From the NCBI GenBank assembly GCA_026989055.1, contig JALSKC010000077.1:1-39206 (forward strand): 39,206 nucleotides of DNA. Reading direction: 5' to 3'. Positions 1 through 11,079 of this stretch are shown here, in pieces. Origin of the DNA: Paracoccaceae bacterium. GTDB taxonomy: Bacteria; Pseudomonadota; Alphaproteobacteria; Rhodobacterales; Rhodobacteraceae. The notes below the pieces were generated by a model. The model was not told the DNA's origin, searched no databases, and saw only the letters and a list, made by a program, of their open reading frames with translations. The position numbers and the translations under genes are program-made. The stretch's first letter is position 1. Every line of letters starts with the position of its first letter.

Positions 1-964
1 CGCCGGTGTAGCTGCCGCTCAGCGTGAAGGTCACGGCATCGCCCACCAGCAGCGTGCCCGAGGGGCTGCGGCTCTTGCTGATTGCCAGGTCGGTGCCGCC
101 GGTGACGGTTATGTTCCCGGTGTCGGTGTTGTTGCTGCTGACCGGATCGGCCGGGCTGGCGTTCTGCACGGCGCCGGCACCGGTGATGGTCGAGCCGCCG
201 GCCGCCGAGATCTGCCCGTTGAACACGAACTGCGTCGAGCCGCCGTTGGCCAGCGCCCCGGCCGGGCAGGTGAAGACGGCGCCCGACAGCGAACAGCCCG
301 CCGGTGGCGTCACGTTGGTGATCCCGGCAGGGATGGTAAATGTCAGGTCAAAGCCCGTGGCATCGTTCGACCCGTTGTTGGTGGCCGTGAAGGTGAAATC
401 GACAAAACTGCCCGAGGCTGCCGTGGGCGGCACGCTCAGCGCCACGCCGATGTCGGAACCGGCGGTGATCGTCGTCTGCTCGGTCAGCGTGTTGTTGCCG
501 GTCAGGATGTCGCTCACGCCGCCGGCGCTGTCGGGCACGGTTGCCGTCAGCGCGATCACCCCGGCCGCCGAGGTCTGCACGCTTGCCACTACCTGCGCAT
601 TGGCCAGCGAGGCCAGGGCCGGCACGTTGCAGGTGACCGTCGCAGGCCCGGCGACCGGCGCCGCCGGCGCACAGCCGGAGATCGTCCCCGAGGTGGCGAC
701 CAGCTGCGTTCCGCCCGGAATGTCGAGATCGACGGTGGTGGCCGGCGCGGCATCGAAACCGTTGTTGTCGATCCGCACGGTATAATCGACGATCCCGCCG
801 GCCGGCGTCGGGTCGAACCCGGTATCGTCGATGTTCACCAGCCAGTCCACGTTCTGCGCCCGCGCCGGCGCGGTCTGGGCCAGAACCGCCGCGAACAGCA
901 GGAAGACAGGCCGCAGGGAGAAAAGGGCGGCAGAGGCAGAGAGAGCGCCCGCGGAAAGCAGCAC
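1..964 (-). CDS. Exported DUF11-repeat surface protein, N-terminal part
   Basis: The frame runs from a GTG at 964 off the left edge, so only about the first 321 residues are present. An in-frame stop lies about 33 bases upstream of the GTG, and a GAGG sits about 9 bases before it. The product starts with a hydrophobic signal peptide (VFLLFAAVLAQTAPARA, then QNVDWLV). After that come repeated beta-sandwich units of roughly 120 residues, rich in T, G, A and N, with the pattern 'VDYTVRIDNNG...', 'VDFTFTATNNGSNDATG' and 'DAVTFTLSGSYTG'. This pattern is typical of DUF11/conserved-repeat proteins, and paired cysteines recur in each unit. A secreted or surface-attached structural protein is likely. 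The anchor, the full length and any C-terminal secretion domain lie outside the window. Family assignment is fairly sure; function is not. Confidence 0.8.
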   Translation of the reverse strand, partial: MLLSAGALSASAALFSLRPVFLLFAAVLAQTAPARAQNVDWLVNIDDTGFDPTPAGGIVDYTVRIDNNGFDAAPATTVDLDIPGGTQLVATSGTISGCAPAAPVAGPATVTCNVPALASLANAQVVASVQTSAAGVIALTATVPDSAGGVSDILTGNNTLTEQTTITAGSDIGVALSVPPTAASGSFVDFTFTATNNGSNDATGFDLTFTIPAGITNVTPPAGCSLSGAVFTCPAGALANGGSTQFVFNGQISAAGGSTITGAGAVQNASPADPVSSNNTDTGNITVTGGTDLAISKSRSPSGTLLVGDAVTFTLSGSYTG

Positions 965-1265
965 CCGAACACACCTCGCGGGAAAAGGCCACCCTCACCT
1001 TCGGCCCCCGCGCCCGAAACCCCTTCGGCATACTCGCACTCCCCGCCAGAAATCCGCTCTCGGCAATGCAACCGGGCATTTCGTATCGAGGGATCGCAAA
1101 TTTCGCTGGTGATCAAGGCCCCACGCCACATCTATGGGGCCGTCATCGAAGATCATCAACTGATTGTTGTGCAAACGAAACACCTGTCGCCCCGGAAAGG
1201 CTTCCGGAAAGGCCGGAGAGCGCCGCGCACGCCCCGGGCCGCACCGCCTCTCCCGCCCGGGCTCT
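965..1265. other. Gene-free gap between thyX and the DUF11 gene
   Basis: These 301 bases hold no convincing gene. Positions about 1070-1180 are clearly less GC-rich than the surroundings and probably contain the promoter of the DUF11 gene. A duplicated CCCGCCCGGGCTCTC (1252-1266 and 1269-1283) straddles the thyX stop codon. Confidence 0.5.
1131..1159 (-). promoter_or_regulatory. Possible promoter of the DUF11-repeat gene
   Basis: Read on the minus strand, TTGATG (1159-1154) and CATAGA (1136-1131) are separated by 17 bases inside a locally AT-richer stretch. This would give a leader of about 160 bases before the GTG at 964. The -10 match is poor, so this is only a candidate. Confidence 0.3.
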
Positions 1266-2201
1266 CTACCCGCCCGGGCTCTCCTGCCCGGGGATGCCGC
1301 TCAGGATCGCCTCGAACTCCCGCCATTCCCGCGGGCTCATGCCGGAGGTCTCGGCCGTCACCTCCTCGCCCTTCAGCATCCGGCGCAGGCAGTCGAGCGC
1401 CTGGGCGCTCAGCGTCACGCCGCCCATGCGGTAATCCTCGAAGGCACCCCAGGCGGCCGGCACCCAGTCGGCGACGATGCGGGCAATGGTCTCGGCATAG
1501 GCGCGGATCTCGTACTGGGCATGGGCATCGGCGCGCAGGCGCAGGAAGTGGAAGAGGTTGTGCAGGTCCACCTTCCAGTACCACTGGGTATAGATGTTGG
1601 CGGGCAGGTTCATGCGCGCCAGCTCGCGCGCCAGCCCCTGCTTGCCCTCGTCCGAGATCATCTCCTCGTAATGGTCATAGCAGCGCGCTGCGTCGGACTT
1701 GAGAATCTCCAGCACCCGTGCGGCTTCCTCATCGCCCAGAAGCGCGCCCCGGCCCTGGTTGTTGACGGTGGACTGGGCGGCGAGGTGCTCGCGCGCGGGA
1801 AGGTAGAACTCGCGGTCGAGGATGGAATAGCGGGCCGAGTATTCGTTGACGTTCGCGGTGCGGTGGCGGATCCACTGGCGCGCCACGAAGAGCGGCAGCT
1901 TCACGTGCAGCTTGATCTCGCACATCTCGAAGGGGGTGGAATGCCAGTGGCGCATCAGGTAGCGGATCAGCCCCCTGTCATCGCTCACCGATCTGGTTCC
2001 CTTGCCGTAGCTCACCCGCGCCGCCTGGCAGATGGCAGCATCGTCTCCCATGTAGTCGATGACACGCACGAAACCGTGGTCGAGCACCTCATGGGCCAGA
2101 TAGAGGTGCCTTTCCATGCCCTCCGAGACGGCGCGCAGCGTCTGGCGCGGCCGGGCGCGCAGGCTTTCGATTTCGGCGCGCTGTTCCTCCGAGAGCGGCA
2201 T
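1266..2201 (-). CDS. thyX: FAD-dependent thymidylate synthase ThyX
   Basis: 311 residues. ThyX makes dTMP from dUMP using methylene-tetrahydrofolate and a reduced flavin, replacing ThyA. The diagnostic RHRx7S signature is present at residues 112-122 ([11 protein letters not shown]). The chain begins [12 protein letters not shown], and the ATG at 2201 is preceded by GGAGG at 2212-2208, which fixes the start. An open frame continues upstream to 4604 but is only antisense to the neighbouring + strand gene. The C-terminus (GQESPGG) ends in a TAG directly followed by a repeat of the last 15 bases. It appears to be transcribed alone, divergently from the Slam-like gene. No thyA is visible here, but the window is too small to say whether the genome lacks one. 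Confidence 0.95.
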   Translation of the reverse strand: MPLSEEQRAEIESLRARPRQTLRAVSEGMERHLYLAHEVLDHGFVRVIDYMGDDAAICQAARVSYGKGTRSVSDDRGLIRYLMRHWHSTPFEMCEIKLHVKLPLFVARQWIRHRTANVNEYSARYSILDREFYLPAREHLAAQSTVNNQGRGALLGDEEAARVLEILKSDAARCYDHYEEMISDEGKQGLARELARMNLPANIYTQWYWKVDLHNLFHFLRLRADAHAQYEIRAYAETIARIVADWVPAAWGAFEDYRMGGVTLSAQALDCLRRMLKGEEVTAETSGMSPREWREFEAILSGIPGQESPGG

Positions 2202-2337
2202 GGCGAATCCTCCGGCAGGTTGCATGTTTGCCCATGTGGCATGTTCCCGCATACATCCACGGGAGGCGCGGAACAACACCGCCGGACGAATGCGCGGGAA
2301 AGGCCCCGAAGCCGGGGCAGGCGCCCCGCCACCCGTG

Positions 2338-2365
2338 TTGACTTGACCGCGCGGTTTCGTGCAAT
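2338..2365 (+). promoter_or_regulatory. Possible promoter for the Slam-like gene
   Basis: TTGACT (2338-2343) and TGCAAT (2360-2365) are 16 bases apart in the divergent gap between thyX and the + strand gene that starts at 2457. It is a sequence match only. Confidence 0.4.
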
Positions 2366-2456
2366 CCTTGCCGGACGTGCGATGCCGGTGCCGGAACCCG
2401 GAAGTGACGGAGCCGACGGAGAATGCCGGCAGCGGCCGAAGACAGGGAGACATCCG

Positions 2457-3989
2457 ATGCAACCTGCCCCCCCCGCCCCGCCGCAGGCACCGCACCGCCT
2501 CCCGGAGCGGGAGCCGGACCCCGCCGGCGGAACGGCAGAGGCGGCAGGCTGCGCCATGCCGGCAACGAGGCGCCGTCACCCCTCCCATCACCCGGCCCGG
2601 CGCTTTCGGGCGATCACCCTGGCGCTGGCGCTGGCCGGGGCCCTGTCGGGCGGAATCACGGCCGCGGCGCAGGAGGCGCGGCCGCACCAGCAGGCGCGCC
2701 AGGTCACGCTGGAGATCGCCGAAGCCAGGCAGCTCGCCCGGGCGGCCAATGCCCGCGCCGATTACCCGCTGGCGCTGGAGGTGAGCCTGGCGCTTCTGCA
2801 ACGCGACCCGAACGATCAGGATGCGCTGATCCAGGCGGCCTCTGCCCTGATCGGCCTCGGTCGATACGACGAAGCCGTGCGGATGGCCCGCCGAGCCCAC
2901 GCCGCGACCCGGAACCCGGCGCAGCGGGTGCTGGCCGCCCGGCTGGCGGCCTCGGCCCATTTCCGGGCCGGGCGCCATGTCCGCTCCGAATTCTGGCTGC
3001 GCCGCGCTTTCAACGCGGCCGGCGACGCGCGGACGCGGACGCTCCTGCGCCAGGAATTCGCACGGGTCCGCCAGGAAAACCCCTTTACCGCCACGATCAG
3101 CCTGTCCATCGCGCCCAATGACAACATCAACAACGGCTCGGCGGCAGAAACCATCACGATCTGGAACCTGCCCTTCGTGCTCAGCCCCGACGCGCGGGCG
3201 CTGTCCGGCACCGAGGCGGCAGCCAGCATCGGCCTGAACCTCCGCCTGTCGCGCGGGCCACGCCATGAAACCGCCATCGCGCTGAATCTCTACGGGCGCA
3301 GCTACGAGCTGTCTTCCGAATCCCGGGCCGCGGCCCCCGATGTGGCGGGCAGCGACTACGCCTTTGCGATGGCGGAAATGTCGCTGACCCACGCCCGCCG
3401 CTTCGAGGGGCTGCCCGGCCCGACGGCATTCGGCATCACCCTGGGCAGATACTGGTATGGCGGCGCCCCCTACATCCGCTACGGGCGCGCGCAGATAACC
3501 CAGGGTTTCGAGCTTGCCGGCGGGATGTCGGCCAGCCTGCGCCTGGGACGGGAGCGGCAGCGCTCGGATCGCGCCGGGGGCGCGCTTTCGGACATCTCGA
3601 CGCTGGGCGGCAGCCTCGGGCTGCCGCTGGCCGGCGGCGCACGCCTGAACTTCGACCTGCAGGCCGCACACACCGAATCGGACGACCCGACCGCCGATAA
3701 CGATGCGCTGCGCGTGCAGATCGGCTATGCCCCGCAGGCGCGCCTTCTCGGGGCGAAGCTGGCCTTCAGCCTGGGGGTCGAACGGCGCGACTACCCGGTT
3801 TCCGTCTACGATCCTGACGGCCGGCACGATCTGACGCTCAGCGCCGGCGCCCGGATGATCTTCGACCGGATCGGCTATCTCGGATTTTCCCCGGTACTCA
3901 GCCTGGAAACCAGCCGCACCCGTTCGAACGTCGCCCTCTACGAGCGGCGCTCGACGGGGCTGCGCCTGTCGATCCAGTCCACCTTCTGA
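2457..3989 (+). CDS. Slam-like (DUF560) outer-membrane beta-barrel with TPR region
   Basis: 510 residues from the ATG at 2457, chosen because AGGGAGA lies 6 bases upstream. An ATG at 2556 (477 residues) would give a more usual signal peptide and is a real alternative. A hydrophobic signal segment ([20 protein letters not shown]) is followed by about 120 residues of TPR-like helices ([43 protein letters not shown]). The rest is a beta-barrel that opens with [14 protein letters not shown] and ends in a terminal Phe (LSIQSTF), as expected of a Bam-inserted outer-membrane protein. The TPR plus barrel arrangement matches surface lipoprotein assembly modifiers. In Neisseria these move lipoproteins to the cell surface. 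No lipoprotein client gene lies next to it, so that role is inferred from fold only. Confidence 0.75.
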   Translation: MQPAPPAPPQAPHRLPEREPDPAGGTAEAAGCAMPATRRRHPSHHPARRFRAITLALALAGALSGGITAAAQEARPHQQARQVTLEIAEARQLARAANARADYPLALEVSLALLQRDPNDQDALIQAASALIGLGRYDEAVRMARRAHAATRNPAQRVLAARLAASAHFRAGRHVRSEFWLRRAFNAAGDARTRTLLRQEFARVRQENPFTATISLSIAPNDNINNGSAAETITIWNLPFVLSPDARALSGTEAAASIGLNLRLSRGPRHETAIALNLYGRSYELSSESRAAAPDVAGSDYAFAMAEMSLTHARRFEGLPGPTAFGITLGRYWYGGAPYIRYGRAQITQGFELAGGMSASLRLGRERQRSDRAGGALSDISTLGGSLGLPLAGGARLNFDLQAAHTESDDPTADNDALRVQIGYAPQARLLGAKLAFSLGVERRDYPVSVYDPDGRHDLTLSAGARMIFDRIGYLGFSPVLSLETSRTRSNVALYERRSTGLRLSIQSTF

Positions 3990-4181
3990 GGCCTTCCGGG
4001 GCACGCTGCCCGGGCACCGGCAGCGCGTCGCGCCACCGGCTCCGGCACCTCCGGCAAACGGTGGCGGCCCGCATCCGCCGCCTCTCGCATCCGCCGCCCC
4101 CCTTGCCCCGGCCGGCCGGCTCGGCTTTTCTGGATCCGCCCCGCAATCAGCGACGGCATGACCGCCAGGAGGACAAGACCG

Positions 4182-4610
4182 ATGAAGATCCGCTACCTGC
4201 ACACCATGGTCCGCGTGCTGGACCTGGAGAAATCCATGGCCTTCTACGAACTGCTCGGGCTGCGGGAAACGCGCCGCCGCGAAAGCGAGGCCGGACGCTT
4301 CACGCTTGTGTTCATGGCGCCGCCGGGGCAGGAAGACTGCCCGCTGGAACTGACCTGGAACTGGGATGGCGACGAGGGGCTGCCCTCGGACAGCCGCCAC
4401 TTCGGCCATATCGCCTACGAGGTGGAGGACATCTATGCCATCTGCCGGCACCTGATGGACAACGGCGTGACCATCAACCGCCCACCGCGTGACGGACGGA
4501 TGGCCTTCGTGCGCTCGCCCGACAATATCTCGATCGAGTTGCTGCAGGCAGGCGAGGCCCTCCCCCCGCAGGAACCCTGGGCCAGCATGGCAAATACCGG
4601 CCACTGGTAG
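4182..4610 (+). CDS. gloA: Lactoylglutathione lyase (glyoxalase I)
   Basis: 142 residues, one VOC-fold domain. Glyoxalase I isomerises the methylglyoxal-glutathione hemithioacetal to S-lactoylglutathione. The start has AGGAGGA at 4167-4173, 8 bases before the ATG. The order of landmarks follows E. coli GloA: His near residue 7 (RYLHTMVRV), LELTWNW in the middle, GHIAYEV, and IELLQ near the end, which supplies the four metal ligands His, Glu, His, Glu. The C-terminal tail ([11 protein letters not shown]) is typical of alphaproteobacterial copies. The SGNH hydrolase gene follows after 32 bases and is probably co-transcribed. Other VOC enzymes are possible but less likely, given the full ligand set. 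Confidence 0.88.
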   Translation: MKIRYLHTMVRVLDLEKSMAFYELLGLRETRRRESEAGRFTLVFMAPPGQEDCPLELTWNWDGDEGLPSDSRHFGHIAYEVEDIYAICRHLMDNGVTINRPPRDGRMAFVRSPDNISIELLQAGEALPPQEPWASMANTGHW

Positions 4611-4642
4611 GCGCTGCCAGGGAACCCGGCAGGAAGCGGCCG

Positions 4643-5314
4643 ATGCGGATCATGGTCTATGGCGACAGCAACAGCTGGGGCTTCCCCCCGGACGGATCGG
4701 GGCTGCGCATGGGCCCGCACATCCGCTGGCCCCGGGTCATGGCCGGAAAACTCGGCTGCGAGGTGGTGGAGGAATGCCTTCCGGGGCGCACCACGGTGCA
4801 CGACGACCCCGAACTTCTCGGCCCGGCGATGAACGGGCTGGCCCATCTTCCGGTGGCGCTGAAGAGCCACTGCCCGCTGGACATGGTGCTGATCATGCTG
4901 GGCACGAACGATCTGAAGGCCCGCTTCGCACCGACGGCGGAAAGCCTGGCCGGCAACCTGGAACGGCTGGTGGAGTGTATCCGCACGACCGGCGCCGGGG
5001 GCGGCCCCTGGGCCACGGCCGCACCGGCAGCCGTGGCCCTGATCGTACCGCCGCCGCTGGGGCCGCGGGCCGATGACCCGGGCTGGGAGAGATTCGCGGA
5101 ATGGCGCGGCGGGCGCGCGGTTTCCCGCCGGCTGGCCGGAGCAGTCGCCGCAATGGGACGGCGGTGCGGTGTGCCTGTTCTGGATGCCGGAAAGCTGGTT
5201 GCCCCGTCCCGGGCCGATCCGATCCATCTTGCCCCCGAAAGCCATCCGGTTCTCGGAGAGGCGGTGGCCGACTGGCTGGCCCGGCAGATGCGGATCAGGC
5301 GGGTGCCCCGATAG
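4643..5314 (+). CDS. SGNH/GDSL-type hydrolase
   Basis: 223 residues with no obvious signal peptide, so probably cytoplasmic. The family is serine esterases and lipases. Block I is [10 protein letters not shown] near residue 5 (nucleophile Ser in GDSNS), block III is IMLGTNDLK near residue 90, and block V is IHLAPESH near residue 200, carrying the catalytic Asp/His region. The GDSN form and the overall length resemble arylesterase/acyl hydrolase members such as those related to TesA. The substrate cannot be deduced. The gene is 32 bases downstream of gloA and converges on the MarR gene. Confidence 0.82.
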   Translation: MRIMVYGDSNSWGFPPDGSGLRMGPHIRWPRVMAGKLGCEVVEECLPGRTTVHDDPELLGPAMNGLAHLPVALKSHCPLDMVLIMLGTNDLKARFAPTAESLAGNLERLVECIRTTGAGGGPWATAAPAAVALIVPPPLGPRADDPGWERFAEWRGGRAVSRRLAGAVAAMGRRCGVPVLDAGKLVAPSRADPIHLAPESHPVLGEAVADWLARQMRIRRVPR

Positions 5315-5335
5315 CAACGGAAGGTTCAGCCTGCA

Positions 5336-7581
<2,246 letters not shown>

Positions 7582-7612
7582 TCCGGGCAAGAGGGGCGAC
7601 AGGCGGGAGACG

Positions 7613-8005
7613 ATGAGCACGATGCTGCCGGAATACTACTTCCGCATCAGGGAGAACGGCGCGCTGGTGTTCCGGGTGGACACCGAAAACCGCCAGCGCC
7701 GGATCGAGCTGGAACAGATCGCCGTCATCAACATGAAGAAGGGCGAGGTCCGGGCGCATGGCGGGCGCGAACTGAGCGCGGCCGAGCGGGCCGCCATAGA
7801 CGAATGGATGGAACGGCGGCGCGCGGTGCTGGAAGGGCGGCGGCGCGACCTGGTGGCCGAAACGGTGGAACGGCTGAACCTGACCACGCAGTGGATCGGC
7901 ACGGAAGCCTCCGAAAGCGAGATCGAAGCCGCCGCCGACCAGCTGCTGCTGGCGATGCACGACCTGCGCTCGGTGATCGTGCGCAAGCGCAGCCGCCCGG
8001 GCTGA
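7613..8005 (+). CDS. Conserved-looking protein of unknown function
   Basis: 130 residues, soluble, no signal peptide. I do not recognise a domain. The first half looks like a small beta-sheet (YYFRIRENGALVFRVD, RIELEQIAVINMKKGEVRAHG). The second half is a charged helical region (AIDEWMERRRAVLEGRRRDLVAETVERL) and ends in a basic tail. GGCGGGAGACG precedes the ATG, and the gene begins 31 bases after the aminotransferase stop, so the two are probably one transcript. Codon use and GC content match the neighbours. Confidence 0.72.
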   Translation: MSTMLPEYYFRIRENGALVFRVDTENRQRRIELEQIAVINMKKGEVRAHGGRELSAAERAAIDEWMERRRAVLEGRRRDLVAETVERLNLTTQWIGTEASESEIEAAADQLLLAMHDLRSVIVRKRSRPG

Positions 8006-8043
8006 TCAGACGGACCGGCCGGCATCGCTGCCCGGGCGCGGCC

Positions 8044-9420
8044 TCACCCCCCGACCCGTGCCCCGGCCGCCAGCCAGCCGTCCTCCCGGCGCCAGAATCG
8101 CACCATCATCAGCACCGCCGCCGTGCCCAGCCCGACCACCAGCCCCAGCCAGACCCCCACATGCCCGAGCCCCAGGGCGAAGCCCAAAAGCCAGGCCGCG
8201 CCAAGGCCCAGCGGCCAGTAGGCCAGCGCGGCGATCAGCATCGGCACGCGGGTATCCTGCACCCCGCGCAGCAGCCCCAGCGCCAGCACCTGCCCGCCGT
8301 CGGCCAGCTGGAACAGCGCCGCCACCGCCAGCAGCTGCGCCCCGACCTCGATCACCTGCGCCCGCCGCGGATCGCCCGGGTCGAGAAACAGCGCGATCAG
8401 CCTTTCGGGGATGCTCAGGAACAGCGCGACGGCCGCCAGCGCGAAGATGGCCCCGATCGCGATCACCGCAAGCGCGCCGCGGCGCAGCCCGGCCGCATCG
8501 CCGCGCCCGAGCGCCTGCCCGGCCCGGATCGTCGCCACCTGCGACAACCCGACCTGCACCAGAAAGGTCAGCGCCGCCAGCTGCAGCGCCACCCCGTGCG
8601 CAGCAAGCTCCACCGTGCCGATCCAGCCCATCATGACCGCCACCGCCGAAAACAGCCCGGTCTCGGACAGCGTGGTCAGCCCGATCGGCCAGCCGAGCGC
8701 AAAGATGCGCGCGAACGCCTCCCGGTCCGGGAACCACAATCGCCGGAAAAGCGCGTGCTCGGGAGTCGAAAACGCGGCATGGAGCGCCAGCGCCGCGAAG
8801 GATGCCGCATGCATGATCACCGAAGCGATGGCCGCGCCGCGCAGCCCCATTTCCGGCGCCCCCCAGTTGCCGAAGATCAACGCATAGTTCAGCGCCCCGT
8901 TCAGCACCGCCGCCAGGATCGTCACCACCAGCAGCACCCGCGTGCGCTCCAGTGCCGACAGATAGGATTTCAGCACCATCACCTGCAGCGCCGGAAACAG
9001 CCCCCAGCCGGCGATCCCCAGGTAGCGCGCCGCATCGCGCGCCACGCCCGCCTCCTGCCCCAGCGCCAGAAACAGGAGTTCGGCGAACATGAAGGTCGCA
9101 ACGCCGAAACCCGCCGCCAGCGCCGACAGCCACATCGCCATGCGGGTGACCCGCCGCACCTGCCTCTGCCGCCCCGCCGCCGCAGCCCCGGCCACCACCG
9201 GCATCACCGCCCAGGCAAAACCCGAGCCCACCAGCAGGAACAGCGAAAACGCCGCCCCGCCCAGCGTCACCGCCGCCAGTGCGTCAACCCCGTACCAGCC
9301 CAGCATCACCGTATCGATGATGACGACCGCAAACTGCGCCAGATGGCTGCCGATCAGCGGCAGCCCCAGCCGCAGAACGGCGCGCGCATGGGCGGATATG
9401 GACAGATCGCCGGAAACCAC
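8044..9420 (-). CDS. MATE-family multidrug/cation antiporter
   Basis: 458 residues with about 12 hydrophobic segments in two similar halves. The amino end (LRLGLPLIGSHLAQFAVVIIDTVMLGWYG) carries the family's opening motif, and a second copy of the topology starts near RIFALGWPIGLTTLSETGLFSAVAV. NorM-type MATE proteins export cationic drugs in exchange for Na+ or H+. The start is a GTG at 9420 with no good ribosome site, chosen because it places the first motif at the expected distance. The gene lies 86 bases downstream of ppk2 and may be in its transcript. Confidence 0.88.
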   Translation of the reverse strand: MVSGDLSISAHARAVLRLGLPLIGSHLAQFAVVIIDTVMLGWYGVDALAAVTLGGAAFSLFLLVGSGFAWAVMPVVAGAAAAGRQRQVRRVTRMAMWLSALAAGFGVATFMFAELLFLALGQEAGVARDAARYLGIAGWGLFPALQVMVLKSYLSALERTRVLLVVTILAAVLNGALNYALIFGNWGAPEMGLRGAAIASVIMHAASFAALALHAAFSTPEHALFRRLWFPDREAFARIFALGWPIGLTTLSETGLFSAVAVMMGWIGTVELAAHGVALQLAALTFLVQVGLSQVATIRAGQALGRGDAAGLRRGALAVIAIGAIFALAAVALFLSIPERLIALFLDPGDPRRAQVIEVGAQLLAVAALFQLADGGQVLALGLLRGVQDTRVPMLIAALAYWPLGLGAAWLLGFALGLGHVGVWLGLVVGLGTAAVLMMVRFWRREDGWLAAGARVGG

Positions 9421-9506
9421 CAGACCGCTCTAGCCGCCCCTTAGATCGCGCGCAAGCGCCCCGACCGGCGCCCGCCGGCACCGCAGGCGGAGGTTCCGGG
9501 AGGCGC

Positions 9507-10472
9507 TCAGCCCGGCCGCGGCGTCGCGGCAAGAAGGTGATCTGCCCGGTGCACCACATGCTCGGCCCGCCCGACGATCAGCGGGTCGGGAGCATGCACG
9601 ATATCCCCGTCCTTGCCGGGGTAGTCCAGGCTGTTCAGGAAATGCAACATCGTGTTGATCCGGGCCCGCTTCTTGTCGTTCGACTTGACGATCGTCCAGG
9701 GCGCATCGGCGGTATCGGTGTAGAAGAACATCGCTTCCTTGGCCTCGGTATAGGCATCCCACTTGCCCAGAGATGCCTTGTCGATCGGCGACAGCTTCCA
9801 GCGCTTGAGCGGATCGGTCTCGCGCGAAAGGAAGCGGCGCTTCTGCTCGTCGCGGGTGACCGAAAACCAGTATTTGTAGAGCCGTATGCCCGAACGCACC
9901 AGCATGCGCTCGAACTCCGGGGTCTGGCGCATGAACTCCAGATATTCGTTCGGGGTGCAGAAGCCCATCACCCGCTCGACACCTGCGCGATTGTACCAGG
10001 AACGGTCGTAGAAGACCATCTCGCCGGCAGTGGGCAGATGCTCGATGTAGCGCTGGAAGAACCACTGCCCGCGCTCGCGGTCGGTCGGCTTGGCCAGCGC
10101 GACGACCCGCGCGCTGCGCGGGTTCAGATGCTCCATGAACCGCTTGATCGTGCCGCCCTTGCCGGCGGCGTCGCGCCCCTCGAACAGCAGCACGAACTTC
10201 TGCCCGGTTTCCTGCGCCCAGTGCTGGACCTTGAGAAGCTCGGCCTGCAGCTGCGCCTTCTTCGTCTCGTATTCCTTGCGCGACATCTTTCTTTCATAGG
10301 GGTAGATGCCGTTCTCGAAGGCGGCGCGGATGTCGTCGGGAGAAACTTTCGGGAACCCGCCACCGGAAGGCGCGCTCGGAGCGGAAGGCGACGAGGCCGT
10401 TGCCGGGCGAGAAAATGCGGTGGCGGTATTTTCGGTAGCGGGGCTCTTTCTGCCCGTGGCACGTTTCGGCAT
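9507..10472 (-). CDS. ppk2: Polyphosphate kinase 2
   Basis: 321 residues. PPK2 enzymes use polyphosphate to phosphorylate nucleotides (GDP, ADP or nucleoside monophosphates), or run in reverse. After a low-complexity Ala/Ser/Pro amino end of about 40 residues comes the family core: Walker A GRDAAGKGG at 99-107, the Walker B/lid block YDRSWYNRAGVERVMGF near 154-170, and WKLSPIDKASLGKWDAY. It is a single-domain form. CAGGAGACGAC just before the ATG fixes the start. A perfect FNR-type box lies 56 bases upstream, suggesting oxygen-dependent control. The donor/acceptor class cannot be fixed by eye. Confidence 0.93.
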   Translation of the reverse strand: MPKRATGRKSPATENTATAFSRPATASSPSAPSAPSGGGFPKVSPDDIRAAFENGIYPYERKMSRKEYETKKAQLQAELLKVQHWAQETGQKFVLLFEGRDAAGKGGTIKRFMEHLNPRSARVVALAKPTDRERGQWFFQRYIEHLPTAGEMVFYDRSWYNRAGVERVMGFCTPNEYLEFMRQTPEFERMLVRSGIRLYKYWFSVTRDEQKRRFLSRETDPLKRWKLSPIDKASLGKWDAYTEAKEAMFFYTDTADAPWTIVKSNDKKRARINTMLHFLNSLDYPGKDGDIVHAPDPLIVGRAEHVVHRADHLLAATPRPG

Positions 10473-10834
10473 GTCGTCTCCTGTCTGCGGAACGGCACGG
10501 TTCTGTCACGAAGCAACGCCGCAAACCTTGATCCGGATCAACCAAGCCGCATCGGAACGGGAAGAGGCCCGGGAGGCACGGCATGACGACATCCTGCACC
10601 GCCGGGCGCTTCCGGGCACGGAGTGAAGCCCCGGGGCCGGTCATCGAGCAGACCGGCATGGAGCCTTGCCGGGCCGGTTGCGGCATCCTCCCGCCCGGCG
10701 AATGCCCGGCCGGACAGCTTCTGCACAGCCTGCCCACGCCCGGCAACCAGAGCCGTAGGATGGATGGAAAAGGTGGATAGAAAATATACTTATGCCAGCA
10801 TATCACTGACAATAAACGGATTTCTCGGAAATAA
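10473..10834. other. Gene-free gap between ppk2 and tRNA-Phe
   Basis: 362 bases without a convincing coding frame. The ppk2-proximal part holds the FNR-type box (10528-10541) and presumably the ppk2 promoter. The part from about 10770 to 10834 is conspicuously AT-rich (AAAATATACTTATG, TGACAATAAACGG). It lies immediately downstream of tRNA-Phe and may be its termination/processing region. No clear intrinsic terminator hairpin was found. Confidence 0.6.
10528..10541. promoter_or_regulatory. FNR/FnrL-type box upstream of ppk2
   Basis: TTGATCCGGATCAA is a perfect match to the FNR consensus TTGAT-N4-ATCAA and is itself fully palindromic. Its centre (10534.5) is 62 bases from the ppk2 ATG. If the box were centred at -41.5 (class II activation), transcription would start near 10493, about 20 bases before the ATG, which is a sensible leader length. 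In Rhodobacter relatives FnrL recognises this motif under low oxygen. Binding is inferred. Confidence 0.75.
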
Positions 10835-10909
10835 TGGTGCCCGGGGGCGGATTTGAACCACCGACACGAGGATTTTCAGTCCACTGCTCTACCCCTGAGC
10901 TACCCGGGC
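10835..10909 (-). tRNA. tRNA-Phe (GAA)
   Basis: Seven-base acceptor stem GCCCGGG/CCCGGGC, D-arm TAGCTCAGGGGTAGAGCA, anticodon loop CTGAAAA (anticodon GAA), T-arm with GGTTCAAATCC, discriminator A at 10838 and an encoded CCA at 10837-10835. It is 75 bases with CCA. A good promoter lies 35-63 bases upstream. Confidence 0.97.
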
Positions 10910-10943
10910 ACGGGCAAACGGCAGGGCCGTTCGGGTGGCGGAT

Positions 10944-10972
10944 GTTCTAGACGGCACCCGGGCGGCTGTCCA
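10944..10972 (-). promoter_or_regulatory. Promoter of tRNA-Phe
   Basis: On the minus strand, TGGACA (10972-10967) and TAGAAC (10949-10944) are separated by exactly 17 bases. Transcription would start near 10937, about 28 bases before the mature tRNA. Confidence 0.7.
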
Positions 10973-11079
10973 GAGCAAAAAAGCCGCAAGACCGGGTGGG
11001 TTCCCCCCCCTCCCGCGACCGCCCGGAAATGGCAACCGGCGACAGGGGGCAAGAGACGGGCAAGAGGCCCGGCCGACAT

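Noticed and set aside
24-785. A 253-residue + strand frame at the left edge.
   Set aside because: It is the mirror of the DUF11-repeat gene, which has a signal peptide and regular repeats on the minus strand.
1164-2456. Upstream extension of the + strand Slam-like frame, antisense to thyX.
   Set aside because: No start or motif; the real gene begins at 2457 (or 2556).
2202-4604. A 1112-residue open frame on the minus strand that continues upstream of thyX.
   Set aside because: It is antisense to the Slam-like and glyoxalase genes, whose protein motifs are clear. ThyX has its own ATG with a ribosome site at 2201.
7804-9444. A 546-residue + strand frame rich in Gln, Arg, His and Pro.
   Set aside because: Antisense to the MATE gene; low-complexity shadow.
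10583-10780. Short + strand frames between ppk2 and tRNA-Phe.
   Set aside because: No ribosome site, no domain, and they run over the promoter side of ppk2.
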